Shown here piece by piece: positions 20,640 through 33,015 of a DNA stretch of 64,000 nt (position 1 is the first letter of the stretch; each line of letters starts with the position of its first letter). The stretch comes from Molanna angustata (taxonomy: Eukaryota; Arthropoda; Insecta; Trichoptera; Molannidae). The DNA is taken from positions 19,764,734 through 19,828,733 of the forward strand of contig OY754968.1 in NCBI GenBank assembly GCA_963576475.1, written 5' to 3'. Under the pieces are notes generated by a model. The model did no database searches. It was not told the DNA's origin and saw only the letters and a program-made list of their open reading frames with translations. Position numbers and translations under genes: made by a program.

Positions 20640-20715
20640 TGGCACCCTGGCTCCTGGCCCCCTGGCCCCTGGCTCCTGGCCTCGGCCTTCTGCTCCCTTT
20701 GGCACCTGGTGCCCA
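20640..20715. repeat. Short GC-rich CTGGCYC minisatellite
   Basis: About eight degenerate copies of a 7-bp word (CTGGCTC, CTGGCCC) in an otherwise AT-rich setting, ending in GGCACCTGGTGCC, itself a palindrome. Confidence 0.7.
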
Positions 20716-21835
20716 GTCGGTGCACTTAAAAGCATTCGTCAATTTTATTAGGGGCGTTAAAATGATGTCTATGCATAATGTGTCATAAAACCGTAACGAA
20801 ATATCTCATTTCTGACATCTCGTAAAAGCCGACTTTTTGATTCGTTAACAAAAATAATTTACTTATAAATCGACTGATGTGAAAATGTATAACATGTTAA
20901 AATTTCACATATAACATTCAAAAACAAACTTATATCTAACATCGTGACATTATAACAATTAGGTACTGATTAATTTTATTTTTCCCAACCACCCTCAGCA
21001 ATATATTTTCTTTTTCTTCTCAACTCATGAATCTGTCAATATATGTTCGTCTACACACACATGCACACCCTCTCTCTCACACACACACACTCACACTCTT
21101 TCTAGATATCTCTTTCACACACACATGTATGTATTACTCTTCTCTTATGCGCGCACCCACACTAATTCACACTTTTTTGTAGTATTATTTTGATATTAGG
21201 CATAGTACGTAAGAGGTACATGTTATTTTTGTATTTTTATTTATTTACTTTTAATAATTGTATGCATGTATAATGTATATATAAAATAAAAATAAAAAAC
21301 TACTATATTCTATCAAATATAATTCATTTCACCGATTATGTTTTGAAGTACACATTTCCAATAATATGTATCTAATAAATATTTTAAAAATTGGTGTATA
21401 AAAAAAGAGATTACATTAGCTCTGTATAACATACGTCAGTGCACAAGTAAAAACAAGTAAATAATAAAAATGTGGACACACTTTTCAAAGTTTTCTTTAT
21501 GTCCAGAAATGTAACCGTCAAAAGAAATTTATAAAAAATACTCCAGGTTTTATGCAATAAGTTTACTTTGTATTAAATATAAAATGATATTTTTATGTCT
21601 ATGTACATACTACGTACTACAATAGAAGCGGCATGTTCATATAAAATATTTAACCGAGAAGATAAGTCAAAATGACCTACTTCATTTAATAATGGTTAAG
21701 TGTGAAACAAACGTTGCTATCTTAACATAGTGTATACTGCGTTTTTGAATTTTTGTCAAAACGATTAGTTGTATTTTTGGATATTGTTTGAATTCTACAT
21801 CGAGATAAAATAAAAATGATGGAACCACATTTCAT
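20716..21835. other. Stretch with CA/CT microsatellite, no gene
   Basis: A compound CT/CA microsatellite lies at about 21,050-21,130. Otherwise AT-rich without recognised features. Confidence 0.6.
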
Positions 21836-21837
21836 CA

Positions 21838-24313
21838 ATGAATCATCATCAGCAATGCCGCTACAGCCCGGTGCGAGCCTTGGCCTCCTCAAGAAACTGC
21901 CTCCATCCCGCCCAGTCGACAGCAAGTCTCCTCCAATTTGTCTGTCCGATCGCTCTTATATCGCCTTCGATGTCGTCCAGCCATCTCATCCTAGGTCTCC
22001 CTCTGCTTCTTCTTCCTTCAGGACAGGTGTCCAATACTTTCTTTGGGACCCGGCTATCCTCCATTCTACAAACGTGTCCGAGCCAACGTAGACGTTGTAT
22101 TTTGATGTATTGGACAACGTTTGGTTCGCCATACATTATTTCTAGCTCGTGGTTAAACCGGATCCTCCAAGATCCTTCTTCACAGGTAGGACCAAATATT
22201 TTGCGAAGTATTTTCCTTTCGAACACCAATAATGCATTTTCGTCCTTCTTGGTCAATGTCCAGCATTCTGATGCATATGTCATGACCGGTATAAGAAGAG
22301 TTTTGTAAATGAGGGTTTTTGTTTTACGAGAGATGAGTCGTGACCTTAAGTGCTTTAGCAGTCCATAATAGCATCTATTTGCCGCGGCAAGTCTTGCCCT
22401 TATTTCCGCACTGGTGTTGTTGTCCGCTGTAACAAGAGATCCCAGGTATGTGATTGATTCAACGGCTTATAGCTGATGGGTTCCCACTGATATTGATTCG
22501 TTTCTTACGGTGATGCTGTTCAGTGATGCTTTTCTTGTTGCCATGTATTTTGTCTTTGAAGCGTTGATCTTTAGATCGATGTTATTGGCTGCAGACTCAA
22601 GTCTCAAGAAGTTATCCTTCATGGAAGGCAACGTTCTAGCCATAATATCGATATCGCCTGCATATGCAAGTAATTGACTCGACTTTCTGAAAATTGTTCC
22701 TGTTGTCTCTATGCCTGAGTCTGTAACAGTTTATTCCAGTACAATATTAAACAACAAGCATGCCAATGCATCGCCTTGTCGGAGCCATCTATATGTTGTG
22801 AACTGTTCCGAGGTGCTACACTGTATTTTTACACTGCAGTATGTATTGGACATGGTCATTCCGACAAGGCGCACAAGTTTAGGGGGGATGGCCAGCTCCA
22901 GCATTGCCTCGTGGAGCTTAATTCTGTTGACACTGTCGTATGCAGCCTTGAAGTCCACAAACAGGTGATGTGTTTCAACATTATGTTCCAGCGTTTTTTC
23001 GAGTATCTGCCGAAGTGTGAATATTTGGTCAATATTTGACCTACCCGGTCGGAACCCACTCTGATATTGTCCCACCATTTCCTCCACAAATGGGAGTAAT
23101 CTCATGAATAGGATTCCAGCAAGGACTTTATATGCTGTGCACAACAGTGTGATACCTCGGACGTTTGAGCAGTTCAGAGCATCCCCTTTCTTATGCAAGG
23201 GACAGATCAGGCCATTATCCCAGTCTGTTGGCATTATTTCGGCTTCCCATATTTTATGGATGATTTGATGAAGACTTGAAGCTGCCCTGCTGCCACCATA
23301 TTTTAATAGTTCAGATGGTATATCATCGCAGCCTGGAGACTTATTATTTTTTTAAGACATTTTATTGCTCTGATAGTTTCATCTAGAGTGGGTTCTGGCA
23401 CATCTCCGACATCTGCATTTGCTGTTGTTATAAATTCTGGCTCTTCCGGTGTGGTGTGTTCCCCCTCATTGAGCAGCTCATTAAAATGCTGTGCCCATCA
23501 CTTCAGTATATCGTCTCTATCATTAAGAATTTCTCCTTCCTTGCTTCTGCATGCTATTGTTCTTGGCTTGAATTCTTTCCTTTGCTGATTTATTGCCCTA
23601 TAAAACTTTCTGCATTCACTCTGGGTGTTCAATATTTCGAGTTCTTGTAGTTTTGTTCTTTCGTACAATCTCTTTTTGGATCTATGGAGCTGCTTTGCTT
23701 GTCTTCTTTTGGCTTTGTATTCTTCTTCTGTGCCCCTAGTGCTTCTTTGCTGCATTCGATGGTAGGATCTGTTTTTCTCTTTTGTCACTCTTTCGCACTC
23801 CTCGTCAAACTAAGGAGATCTTCTCTGTGCACTCTTAATTTTCTCCTGGAGGCAACCCCAAAGCTCTTCGATCGACAAGCTATTATCTAGGTCTTGAAAC
23901 GATTGCTTCGCTGCTTCCACAAACCTCATCCTTGTTTGTTGATCTTTGAGTGCTTCAATATTGAACTTAGGTTTGCGCTCTGTTTTATACGTTTTTGCTA
24001 TAGATATTCGCGCTCTTACCTTCGTTGCTACCATATAGTGATCCGAATCAACATTGGCGCCCCTGTAAGTTCTGACATCCAGCAAGTTTGAGACATGCCT
24101 TCCATCAATAAGTATATGGTCTATCTGATTCAGGGTGACTCCATCTGGCGACTTCCATGTGATTTTGTGTATACGTTTATGAGGGAAAGGGTACTGCCAA
24201 TGGTCATGTTTCTGGAGGATGCAAAGTCCACCAATCTTATGCCGTTATTGTTTGAGGTGTCATGTAAGCTGTAAGCACTTGTTGTAGGCCGTGAGTTATC
24301 TTTAGATCGTTTA
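21838..24313 (-). pseudogene. RTE-clade retrotransposon, 5'-truncated, degraded
   Basis: Read on the minus strand from 24.3 kb downward, parts of a single EN-RT ORF appear in order. The endonuclease end comes first (NNGIRLVDFASSRNM, later NVDSDHYMVATKVRARI). A basic linker follows, then the reverse transcriptase (LICPLHKKGD, GFRPGRS, VDFKAAYDSVNR, RWLRQGDALACLLFNIVLE). Next come the catalytic box as YAGD instead of YADD (about 22,660), the YLGSLVT region, and a C-terminal domain (TYASECWTLTKKDE ... RLRWLGHVCRM ... GRRSRGRPRMRWLDD). There are several frameshifts and stops, for example after FNIVLE and near 24,190. The N-terminal endonuclease is missing. This is an inactive relic of an RTE-type LINE (the clade of F52C9.6-like and craniofacial-development-protein-2-like annotations). 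Confidence 0.85.
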
Positions 24314-24347
24314 AAAGGACAATATTCATCAATGAATATTGTCCTTT
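24314..24347. repeat. Palindrome at the 5' edge of the RTE copy
   Basis: AAAGGACAATATTCAT, a 2-base spacer, then its exact reverse complement, giving 16-bp perfect arms. A third, imperfect copy (ATGATTATTGTCCTTTT) follows at about 24,355-24,372. It sits between two RTE fragments of opposite orientation. Confidence 0.85.
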
Positions 24348-24391
24348 CATCATCAATGATTATTGTCCTTTTGAATAATATTATTATTCTC

Positions 24392-24531
24392 AGACCAAGG
24401 TTGAGGTGGCTATGCGATATAAGAGAAATGGATAAATTGGAGAAGACTGGAGGTCGATAGGGAGGGATGGAGACAATTTCTGGAGGAGGCCAGGGTCCAT
24501 AGCGGACTGTAGTGCCAGTGATGATGATGAT
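24392..24531 (+). pseudogene. RTE-clade 3' end, plus strand
   Basis: AGGTTGAGGTGGCTATG and GGATGGAGACAATTTCTGGA (coding RDGWRQFLEEA) match the C-terminal end of the minus-strand RTE copy next to it (WAGWRQFLEEA). After the stop comes a (GAT)n tail, typical of RTE 3' ends. It is 5'-truncated, leaving about 140 bp. The two copies lie head to head. Confidence 0.7.
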
Positions 24532-24639
24532 GATGAAACCAGGGCCGGATAAATCATAGAACAACCCGGAACAAGAAATCAGGGCGCTTGTCTAAAAAGG
24601 GCGCTTAAAATCCTAAAATGTTAATTATATAAATCAAAA

Positions 24640-24715
24640 ATTCCCCAGGTATGGCACTCGGTTCTCTCTGCCTTCCCCGAAAGGGACACGGCGTGATGGT
24701 GTGTATGATAAAATT
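24640..24715 (+). repeat. RTE-type 3' tail nested in the hAT element
   Basis: GGTTCTCTCTGCCTTCCCCG followed by GGCGTGATGGTGTGTATG. The same tail occurs at 45,200-45,255 and, inverted, at 53,975-54,020 downstream of an RTE C-terminal ORF, which identifies its origin. Confidence 0.6.
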
Positions 24716-24773
24716 CTGCGGTGTTAATATCTTGTCCGTCTATTACCGTGTTATTCGTAAACATATATAGTGG

Positions 24774-24775
<2 letters not shown>

Positions 24776-24804
<29 letters not shown>
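24776..24804. repeat. (CA)n microsatellite
   Basis: About 13 CA units inside the hAT element. Confidence 0.9.
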
Positions 24805-24808
<4 letters not shown>

Positions 24809-25948
24809 AATCATTCTAATAATTTACTTGCTAAAGTGTTAAATTATCTACATAATGAAGCCAGCGCCCCCCTATCTGAAATCGCCCGGGCGCTTGATAA
24901 TGAATTTCATATGAGATGATAGCGGCGTGTTTGAAAACATTCCAGATGCTACACGCCACAGTAACTTTAATTATACATTATACTAAGAACTCTTATTGCT
25001 TGTTAATGAAACTACATAAGCCGTTTCAATAAGCGGAACCTGTCAGCAACTAATAGCAAGGTTTTCTAAAAAAGGGAAACGAAGTTCTTTAGAAATGTTA
25101 TGATAATTTCAGTGAAGTTTTCCCTTTCGACTTTAGCGACATACTTACTTATTTTCTCGATCTCGGTCGCCGACTCGTCACCTGACTCTTTCAATTATTC
25201 ATATATTATTGTTTCTATCTCTCTCTTCTGTCTGATGTCAAATGTTAACACGTGTCCATATTTTTTACGAGTCTAGTATAGACCATAGATTTTAATATAT
25301 ACCTATAACTAGATGGAATACTAGTCGGCAAAGTGTATCGAAATCAATGGGAGTTTTCGTGTGCTGTTTTGTGTAAAATTCATTGGCATACCTCGTTTTA
25401 TTAATATTAATTTATGTAGGTATTTATTATACCAAGAACTTATTTAGTGTTTTGTGTTAATTAGAATCGCGATTTGTTTTTTTTATTTTAAGTTTGGTGT
25501 GATTTTAAATTTTTACTGGAATTTGATAATTATATTGAGTTTTTTTTTATTAAAAATAGTTTTTATGATATTTTTAGTGTTAACATTAGTTATTAAGTTT
25601 AGTTTATTTACATAATACTTGAGATAGTTAAAAGGACTTTTAAATTATATTTAACTTTAAACGGTTTATGTGATGATCCAATATTTTAAAAATTGTAAGA
25701 CCTAAGGTTTTAGTTTAAAATGCCTACTTCTCAGGATACGTTACATACATGAATAGGAATAGGTAGAATTATAATTTATTTTTGTTCTTTGGTTTATATT
25801 GATATATTGATTTTTACTGTATAATATTGCATAATATACTGCATAATATAATATTGAAATTCCAAACATTTGAGAAGGAAGGGGGGGGGGCGGTTTGAAA
25901 TATATTGCTCTGGGCGCAAAAACATGTTTATCCGGCCCTGGATGAAAC

Positions 25949-27570
25949 GATATTAAATCCAAATTGTTAATTTTGAAACGAAATATTTATTTTTTAAGAA
26001 CGTTCCATAGGAACCCAACAATATCTTCTTTAATAATTTAGTTTCTATGAGCAGTAACAGTCACTTTGCAAAAAGGTACAAAATAATCGTTTTTCAACTC
26101 TCAATAAAATTTCGCACCCTTCATAAGTACCTTCTTTTTATTTTAATATTACTTTTTTTATTATTTTTGCAAACTCACTGCAAAATAAATATATAAAAAT
26201 CACAAATATGTTTGATGTTTCACTTACTACATATTCAAAATTCGAAGCCAGAGAGATATAGCACAATTTATGCCCCCTTCCCCCCCCCATGCCTGCTCGT
26301 TACCTATCACACATAATTTATGAATTAACCAATTTTGTTCCAAGCGCCTAATCAATATATGAAATACAAAATAGTTCAATTTTATCAAATTAATCACGCT
26401 GAAATCAGTTTTAAAATGCATTGTCATCGGGATTACACAAATTATTAAAGTCTCAGAGCTCTAACTGTTTAGGTTAATTATTCAGTTAATTATTAATTAA
26501 TTGCAAAATTCCGCTACGGGCAGACAGGTGAAGTTAAACAAAAAAGTCTGTAAAAACAATAGGTACCTATACACCACAAAGGGAAATTCCAAAAAAAGTA
26601 AATAACTGATAGGTACCTATTTCTTTCCACTTCCCTATCTTTTATTTCCTTTTATTGATATGAGTTGCTTCATTGCATACCTACATCAAAATCGACGATG
26701 ACAAAAGTTGATGACAAAATATTGTAAACAAGAATATACCTGCCTACTTATTTTTAAATATTTTGATGCATTTTTAGTTTATAACTGTATGTGATGCCTA
26801 TTTATATAATTATATAAATAAAACGATTGTAGGAAACATAAAATGTTTAGCTGATAAATCTAATGCGAATAATTTAATGTCGCGGCTCTGCTTTTCACCC
26901 AGTTATCTTGATAGAAAATTAAATGGCTCGGCTCGTATTTATAATAAGAGGCCGAGATGGTTAGCATGATTTCTGGCACCTCCTTAACGTATGAAATATT
27001 TCCCATTGTGTGTGAGCCACAGCATCTGACCAACATCTTTGCGTGCCATCTCCGTTTCTGCAGATGATAATATGCAACATACATACATACATACAAACCT
27101 CCCAACACTCCCGATCGCGGTGCAGGCTCTAGAATCTAACTGGATCGCGTCAAGTACTAGAGATACTAACAAAACATGTACAATTATTGAAATAAACAAG
27201 GCCATGTATGTAAATATCTTAAACTAAAACTGCCATCTTGCAATGAACGAAAGAGTTTCATGCAATAAGGTATTGTAAACTAAGGTATTTAAAATATTGA
27301 AGCATTAGCTGAAAAGCGGTTGAATTGGTGTTATTAAACAACATGATTTATTAAAGACACATGGCAATTCTTTTTGTGCAAGATGGTATTTTTTTCTATA
27401 CCAACTAGTATTTCCAACCCCGTGAAAAGTATTAATACAGTTCTCGTTTGCTTGGGAATCGAACACAGCGGTCGAATTTCATCACGGTACTAGATATACC
27501 TAATTATATTTTAATTAAACTACAATAATTGGTAGATATTTTTTGGAAAAATACTTAGCTTAAATCTGCT
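25949..27570. other. Stretch with no gene seen
   Basis: Mostly AT-rich. The part at 26,870-27,150 is more complex, with a CTCGGCT...AGGCCGAG hairpin (26,929-26,957), but shows no coding pattern. Near 27,453-27,490 a minus-strand GTGTTCGATTCCCAA resembles a polymerase III box B and may mark another SINE head. Confidence 0.5.
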
Positions 27571-27577
27571 TAAAGAA

Positions 27578-28022
27578 GGTAGAGAAGGCAGAGGATGATA
27601 AAATGTTATGTGTGGTCTGTGTTGTTATACGGCTATGAGACTTGGACGCTGAAGGTTAATACCATGAATAGGTTCAATGTGGTTGCATCGCAGAATGCTC
27701 AAAAACCCTTGGACAGATCTGGTTACAAATTCAGAAGTCTTAAGTCGAGCCAAGACAACCAGGCAACTCCTGTTAACAATAAAGGTCCTCAAGATCGCAT
27801 ATCTGGGCCACATAATAAGGGAACAAAATACCACTTGTTCCAATTGATACTGGAGGGCAAGATAGACGGTCGCCGAGGGACTGGAAGGAGACAAATGTCC
27901 TGGAATGGACGGGCTTCAGAATTGTGGAGAAGACAGAGAGGGATTTGGACAGAGAGGGATTTGCCAGAGTGATCTCCAACGTCGGGGGTTCCTGACAGGG
28001 CACTAGAAGAAGAAGAAAGAAG
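27578..28022 (+). pseudogene. RTE-clade C-terminal fragment
   Basis: The frame contains KCYVWSVLLYGYETWTLKV, NTMNRF, then LFQLILEGKIDGRRGTGRRQ and SWNGRASELW. This order and these words are the region after the reverse transcriptase in RTE-type ORFs. The middle part has lost its normal sequence by frameshift. After the stop a GAAGAAGAAGAAA tail (28,006-28,022) marks the 3' end. Inactive and 5'-truncated. Confidence 0.7.
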
Positions 28023-29840
28023 GTAAGCATGCTTTATACATTGAAATATGACAGGAATTATATAAGGATTATAACAGTGGAACAAATTGTAAGGGTTAAC
28101 CAAAAAGAATTTGATATAACCAAGACCAATATCAGGATAGAGAGCTTAATGGTACACACGTAGGTATTTAATACGGAATTCTATCAAGAACTGTAAATTG
28201 TCAAGCATAAAAAGGGTTTTTATTGAATTTGATTACGGACAGTTTTTGATGGAAAATCATTAACAAACAAAAAAATGTTAAACCGTTAAAGGACACATAC
28301 CGTACTATCAACAACGATCATCAGAATGTAACATTCGGAGCCATATTGTTACTATTGGTGGAAGATTGACACAATTAAAAGAATACAATGGTCTTCGATT
28401 GTCCGAAACCAATTAGTATATGTAATTAACATTCAAATGAAAGCTCTCGTGTTATCGATATGGTTATATATTTTTAGGTTTTCTTTGTGGCATAAATTGT
28501 TATGGAGCCACCTCTGAAGATAGTTGCAGTTATGCTTGCAATCAAATAGGAGGCGGTGGTCGGGACGAGGACGGGGATGGTTGGTGAAGATGCCGATGAG
28601 CGATTAACGAGCTTATCGCCGTGGGTCGCTCCTATATTGTTTCCTTGCACACCACCATAAACCTATAAATCTATACCCATTTCATATTAGCGTACAGCAA
28701 AACACCACGATGCATGTCATAATAATATTCACAGCGGCTAATACAATCCAACAGGTGCTATTCCAGTCCAGATTGCTTAACTAGGATAACGAAATTGCAA
28801 AACTGTATATTATTGGATTTATCCGCCTACATTGGAAGCCAAGTGTATCAGGCTCTCAAACTAACAGACTCCAGTTGGAATTCCACTCACTCTTGTACAA
28901 GCAATATTTGATAATATGATGATTCATATACAAATCGGATGATGTGGAAAAAAATACTCACCCAGTTTGCGGATGCCCTTATTGATGCAAATTTATTTTA
29001 TTATACAAAGAACAGCACACAGTACATTGATACAATTATCAAAAGGAAATAAACAGAAATACAAATAAGACATGTACCTACCTTATATGTACGTCAAAAG
29101 AAGACAATAAAAGAGTGTGAATGAAGAGTTTGGTGATTTTTTCATGGATCTCATAATCAGATCATGACCAAAATGAAATGAAACCACTCACGAGGTATCC
29201 TCTTTCTAATGAAAAACAAATTATTGAAATCGGTCAACGTGGTTAAGTATTCTGGCTTAGTATATAAAAAAATGTCGAATTGATTGGCTTCCCTTTATTT
29301 GGAGACACTCAAAACGATATATATTTAAGTTCCGTGTTTGCAGATACTGCTAACACACAATAACATGTTAAGGCTAGGTATATAAATTAAAGTCAAAGAT
29401 AGTACCTTATCTAACAATTGACGTACATATTCATAGAACAAAATATATTAATGTGTTAAAGACGTACAAGTATTATAATTCAAGCTTTTTTTCCAATCAA
29501 ATAATATTAGAAATCGTAATCAGTTACATCTCTGATCATGTTACTTCTATTCCTTTTTAAGCGTCCGCTAAACGATGCAGTTTATACTTGTTCCTTGTGA
29601 GTTAAGCACCTCGTCTATGTAACTTTAACATGAGTATCTAGACTCTCCATGTAGAAATGTGTAGTAACGTCACGATGCCAGCGATCATAATCAGAAGTTA
29701 AAATCGATATAACATTCGTACCGCCAAAGCGAATAGGCTGCATTAATATTTGTAAGTAATTGAACTAGAGTTGTGTCCATTTATTTAGTTAAAATAATAC
29801 AATAATTTCCATCGGTTAGAAGTGTTTAAGCACACCAAGA
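28023..29840. other. No gene seen; one GC-richer island
   Basis: 28,480-28,680 is GC-richer and complex, with GGAGGCGGTGGTCGGGACG and GATTAACGAGCTTATCGCC. It is non-repetitive within the window, does not look coding, and is a candidate regulatory sequence. The remainder is AT-rich. Confidence 0.4.
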
Positions 29841-29848
29841 TTTATTGT

Positions 29849-30186
29849 ATGGCATCGTGACTGTCGCTGCCCATACTATCTTGTTGGTGATTGTAACTTT
29901 GCTGAAGACGGACCGCTATGGTATGGCTATGCTCGTGTCGGCTGCCTTTATAATATCTCAGGATGAGAAGCGAAAATCGACCTACAAATTCCAATTACGT
30001 ACTGATTTGTTAAATTCACCTCGGCCGCATACAGTTGGTACGATCCAAATTATATATATTAGCACTAAATGTTCTCAAAAGCGTTTGAAAATTGAAATTG
30101 ATCGTCCCATTTTTAATGAAAAGTCCAGATTGGGTTTTGATAATGTAATCAGAGAGGCGATCCATCGAAGCGATTATTTTTTGTAG
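29849..30186 (+). other. Unrecognised 113-codon open frame
   Basis: The frame starts MYGIVTVAAHTILLVIVTLL, giving a hydrophobic N-terminal stretch that could be one or two membrane segments, followed by a basic C-terminal part with no motif I recognise. The first ~100 bp are less AT-rich than the surroundings. There is no supporting neighbour, splice signal or paralogue in the window. It is most likely chance, but it is the longest frame here that does not fall in a repeat I can identify. Confidence 0.15.
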
Positions 30187-30189
30187 TCT

Positions 30190-32455
30190 CATTATCTCAA
30201 CAGCAACTTTATGTTACTACATGATTGAAGTAGTACCCAGCATCTACTTTATTTTATAACGATATATTACTGTCGTTTTACAGCATGTTTCAATGTCTCA
30301 ATCTACATTCTAATCGTTTTAAATAAAATACTATAAAAATCATATACCTTATCCCTGATTCTAACTCTTTTTTTTCGTTCTCTGATCTCTTTTTTTTATT
30401 CTCATTACTTTGGTTAGCTTGTTAATTTGATGATTAAATGAAATATGGTCAGATCAACGTGTGACATATTTACATTATCATTAAATAAAATGGATATAAT
30501 AAACTTGGACGATCAAATACTTTTTCTCTCTTTATTTTACAAACGAACAATTTAAATTTTATCTGTATCCATTATTCAATTGGATTTCCTAGAAATCGAA
30601 ATTTAATCTAAAAATACAATTTTTGTGCATTGGTAGGTAAGTTTCAACCATACACTCACCCAATGAGAATCTACATACCTTTTTGAACTGAATGCTCCCC
30701 TAGCAAGAACTAAAAATTTTGCATACTATTAATTTACTCCCAAATTTTATTTCAAATAGGCTCCTTCCTACAGTTTCGAATACATAATTGAATATCCCTT
30801 TATTTGTTTATGTAAAACTCACTTGTGACATCTGTTTAAATGTAAATAGAATATTGTCGTTCTGTCAATCATTTTATTCACAGCATGGGTATTAAAATAC
30901 AGCAGCCTCGATTTGAAGTCAAACAAACTGACATCACAAGAGTAGAATTATATAATCAAAATTTGAGAAATCGGCTAAAACAATGAGTCAAAAAGACAAT
31001 CGATGCACTAATTAAGCTAAAGTTAGTCGGAGTCTCAAATGAACCAATTAAATCTTTTAATATAGGTACCTACATAGAAATATATATTGATTCAAAAACA
31101 TAATTCCAACCAAAAAAAAATTCCTATTAGGATCAACGAGTACAACGAACTATCCTGCATTTGTGATATTTTGCAGATAGTAAATAAATATATTATAATA
31201 CCTTTATTTGTTTTACTTGTAGTTAAAAAGGAATGAGTGATAGAAGTTAGTGTTTGAAAATTGTTTCATACAATTATTATCTTTTAGGAATCGAACATAT
31301 ATATGTATGTAAAATTAATACAAAATGATCTATCTATACGATTTTCCTATGATAAAAAATATAGGATATTATCGAATTCAATTTCACACACAAATTCCAA
31401 CAACAGTTTTCATGTGAGTCGATTTTAATTTCAAATATTAGTTGTGACTTCAAAAACTCCTATAAAAGAAAAACATTTCACATTTACCAAAGGTCCTACG
31501 TGACATCTGGAGAGGGGCATATCAATGAACCTAAGTTTCAACACAATGTAAATATATATACGTCTACATCTACAATAGAAATACTTGTCTAAATATTCCG
31601 TTGCATATTCATGAACCAAGGGTGGTTTATATACAGTGAAAAATACGCAGCCATACTTCTATTCATATTAAAAACTATGTTGAATAAACGTAAAATTTAC
31701 GGATGTTCTTTAATATTGATATTTTATTGAGACAAAAGAACGAAAGAGATCACAAGAATACACACAAACACAGACAAATTTTAATAGGTATCTCAAAAGC
31801 AGCATACTCGGCTATATAACAGGAGAATAACCCTCGGGTACCTACTTGAATTTCTGCCTAGTTCATTTTAAAATGAAAATTATATCAAAATAACGATGGC
31901 TTTATTTGAATTAAAAGTGTCTGTTCCGGCTATCTCAGGACAGGGAAGTCTTCACTACGGTGATCGCACACCAACGTCTGAGGTTAAACATATACTTGAC
32001 ACGACTCGATGAGATGAAGGTAGGTATATCTCATATTATTGTGAATGAAAAATTATAAATAAATAAATATATAGATACGTCCAATGTATTAAAGCAATTA
32101 CCAAGTCAATGTGCATTGATTTAAATAATTTAACAAGAGCAATGTCTAAGTCATCATATTTACATGGTTTCAAGCATGCGTTTCATTGTTCGACGTGTCA
32201 AATACAAATGTTTACATAGTCAACCAACACCTATAATAATTCACAATGTGAGTCTATGGTTGGTATGGCATTATTCACAACAGACATTATTCTAATGATT
32301 AGCTTCATAAATATTTAGGACAAGACATGATGACTAGACAGTATATTAATAGGGTGTCGAATTGATAGTTGATCTATATTCTATGGATGTTAAAAAAGTA
32401 CCTTCCTTTACCGGAGAACGCCACGGAAATTCTCGGCAAAATACCAAGTCCAAAA
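30190..32455. other. AT-rich stretch, no gene seen
   Basis: No coding region recognised. 31,915-32,035 is less AT-rich (CTGTTCCGGCTATCTCAGGA) and may be another repeat fragment, unassigned. Confidence 0.55.
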
Positions 32456-32461
32456 TGAATT

Positions 32462-33015
32462 CATCATTATTCTTCTTCTTTAGACTTCCTTCGTCCAATA
32501 ATAGACATAGGCCTCCCCCTGAGACCTCCAAAGCTCTACCTCCACCTATCTTGGGCAGACCGTATCCATCCGCCTCCAGCCACTCGTCTTATAGCATCAG
32601 GCCACCTTGTTTGAGGTCATCCATCCAACACTTCTTTTGTCCGTTCTAGGTCGCCATTCTACCACTTTCTTAGTCCATATGTAGTCTGTTGTTCGGGCGA
32701 CATGCCCTGCCCAGCTCCACTTCTGCTTGGCAACCTTTTGGACAACGTCGATTATTTTAGTTTTCTCTCTTATCCACGAGTTAGCTTTTCTATATATTAA
32801 CGAAATACCCAGCATTCACGTTTCCATGGCTCTTTGTGTTACTGCTATGTTATGTAGCATTTTTTTGTAAATACAAGAATTTCACAGCCATACGGTAGTA
32901 TCGGGAGACCGCAAATGTCAAAGACTTTCTTTTTAAGATAATTTGCGTACTTCAGAGACTTGAGGATGTTAGAGAGTTTACCAAACGCGGCCCATGCTAG
33001 ACCTCTTCTTCTTTC
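32462..33015 (-). pseudogene. RTE-clade C-terminal fragment
   Basis: On the minus strand: GLAWAAFGKLSNILKS, KVFDICGLPILPYGCEIL, then KWSWAGHVARTTDYIWTKK, VVEWRPRTDKRSVG and a final SGGGLCLLLDEGSLKK. This is the post-RT domain of insect RTE-type elements. Frameshifts and stops split it into at least three pieces, near 32,590 and 32,820-32,870. An A/G-rich run at 32,462-32,482 is the 3' tail. Confidence 0.75.

Larger units (their letters stand above)
24540..25940. mobile_element. Non-autonomous hAT-type DNA transposon, 1.4 kb
   Basis: The ends are perfect 14-bp inverted repeats, CAGGGCCGGATAAA. They are flanked by an exact 8-bp duplication GATGAAAC (24,532-24,539 and 25,941-25,948), the size made by hAT transposases. 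Subterminal GGGCGC words recur at both ends (for example 24,583, 24,599, 24,889 and 25,913). There is no transposase frame. Nested inside are an RTE-type 3' tail (about 24,640-24,715), a CA microsatellite and a G10 run (25,880s). It is inserted in the (GAT)n tail of the plus-strand RTE fragment. Confidence 0.9.

Noticed and set aside
20640..20715. GC-rich CTGGC repeats as a proline-rich coding exon
   Set aside because: Short degenerate minisatellite with no open frame of useful length around it.
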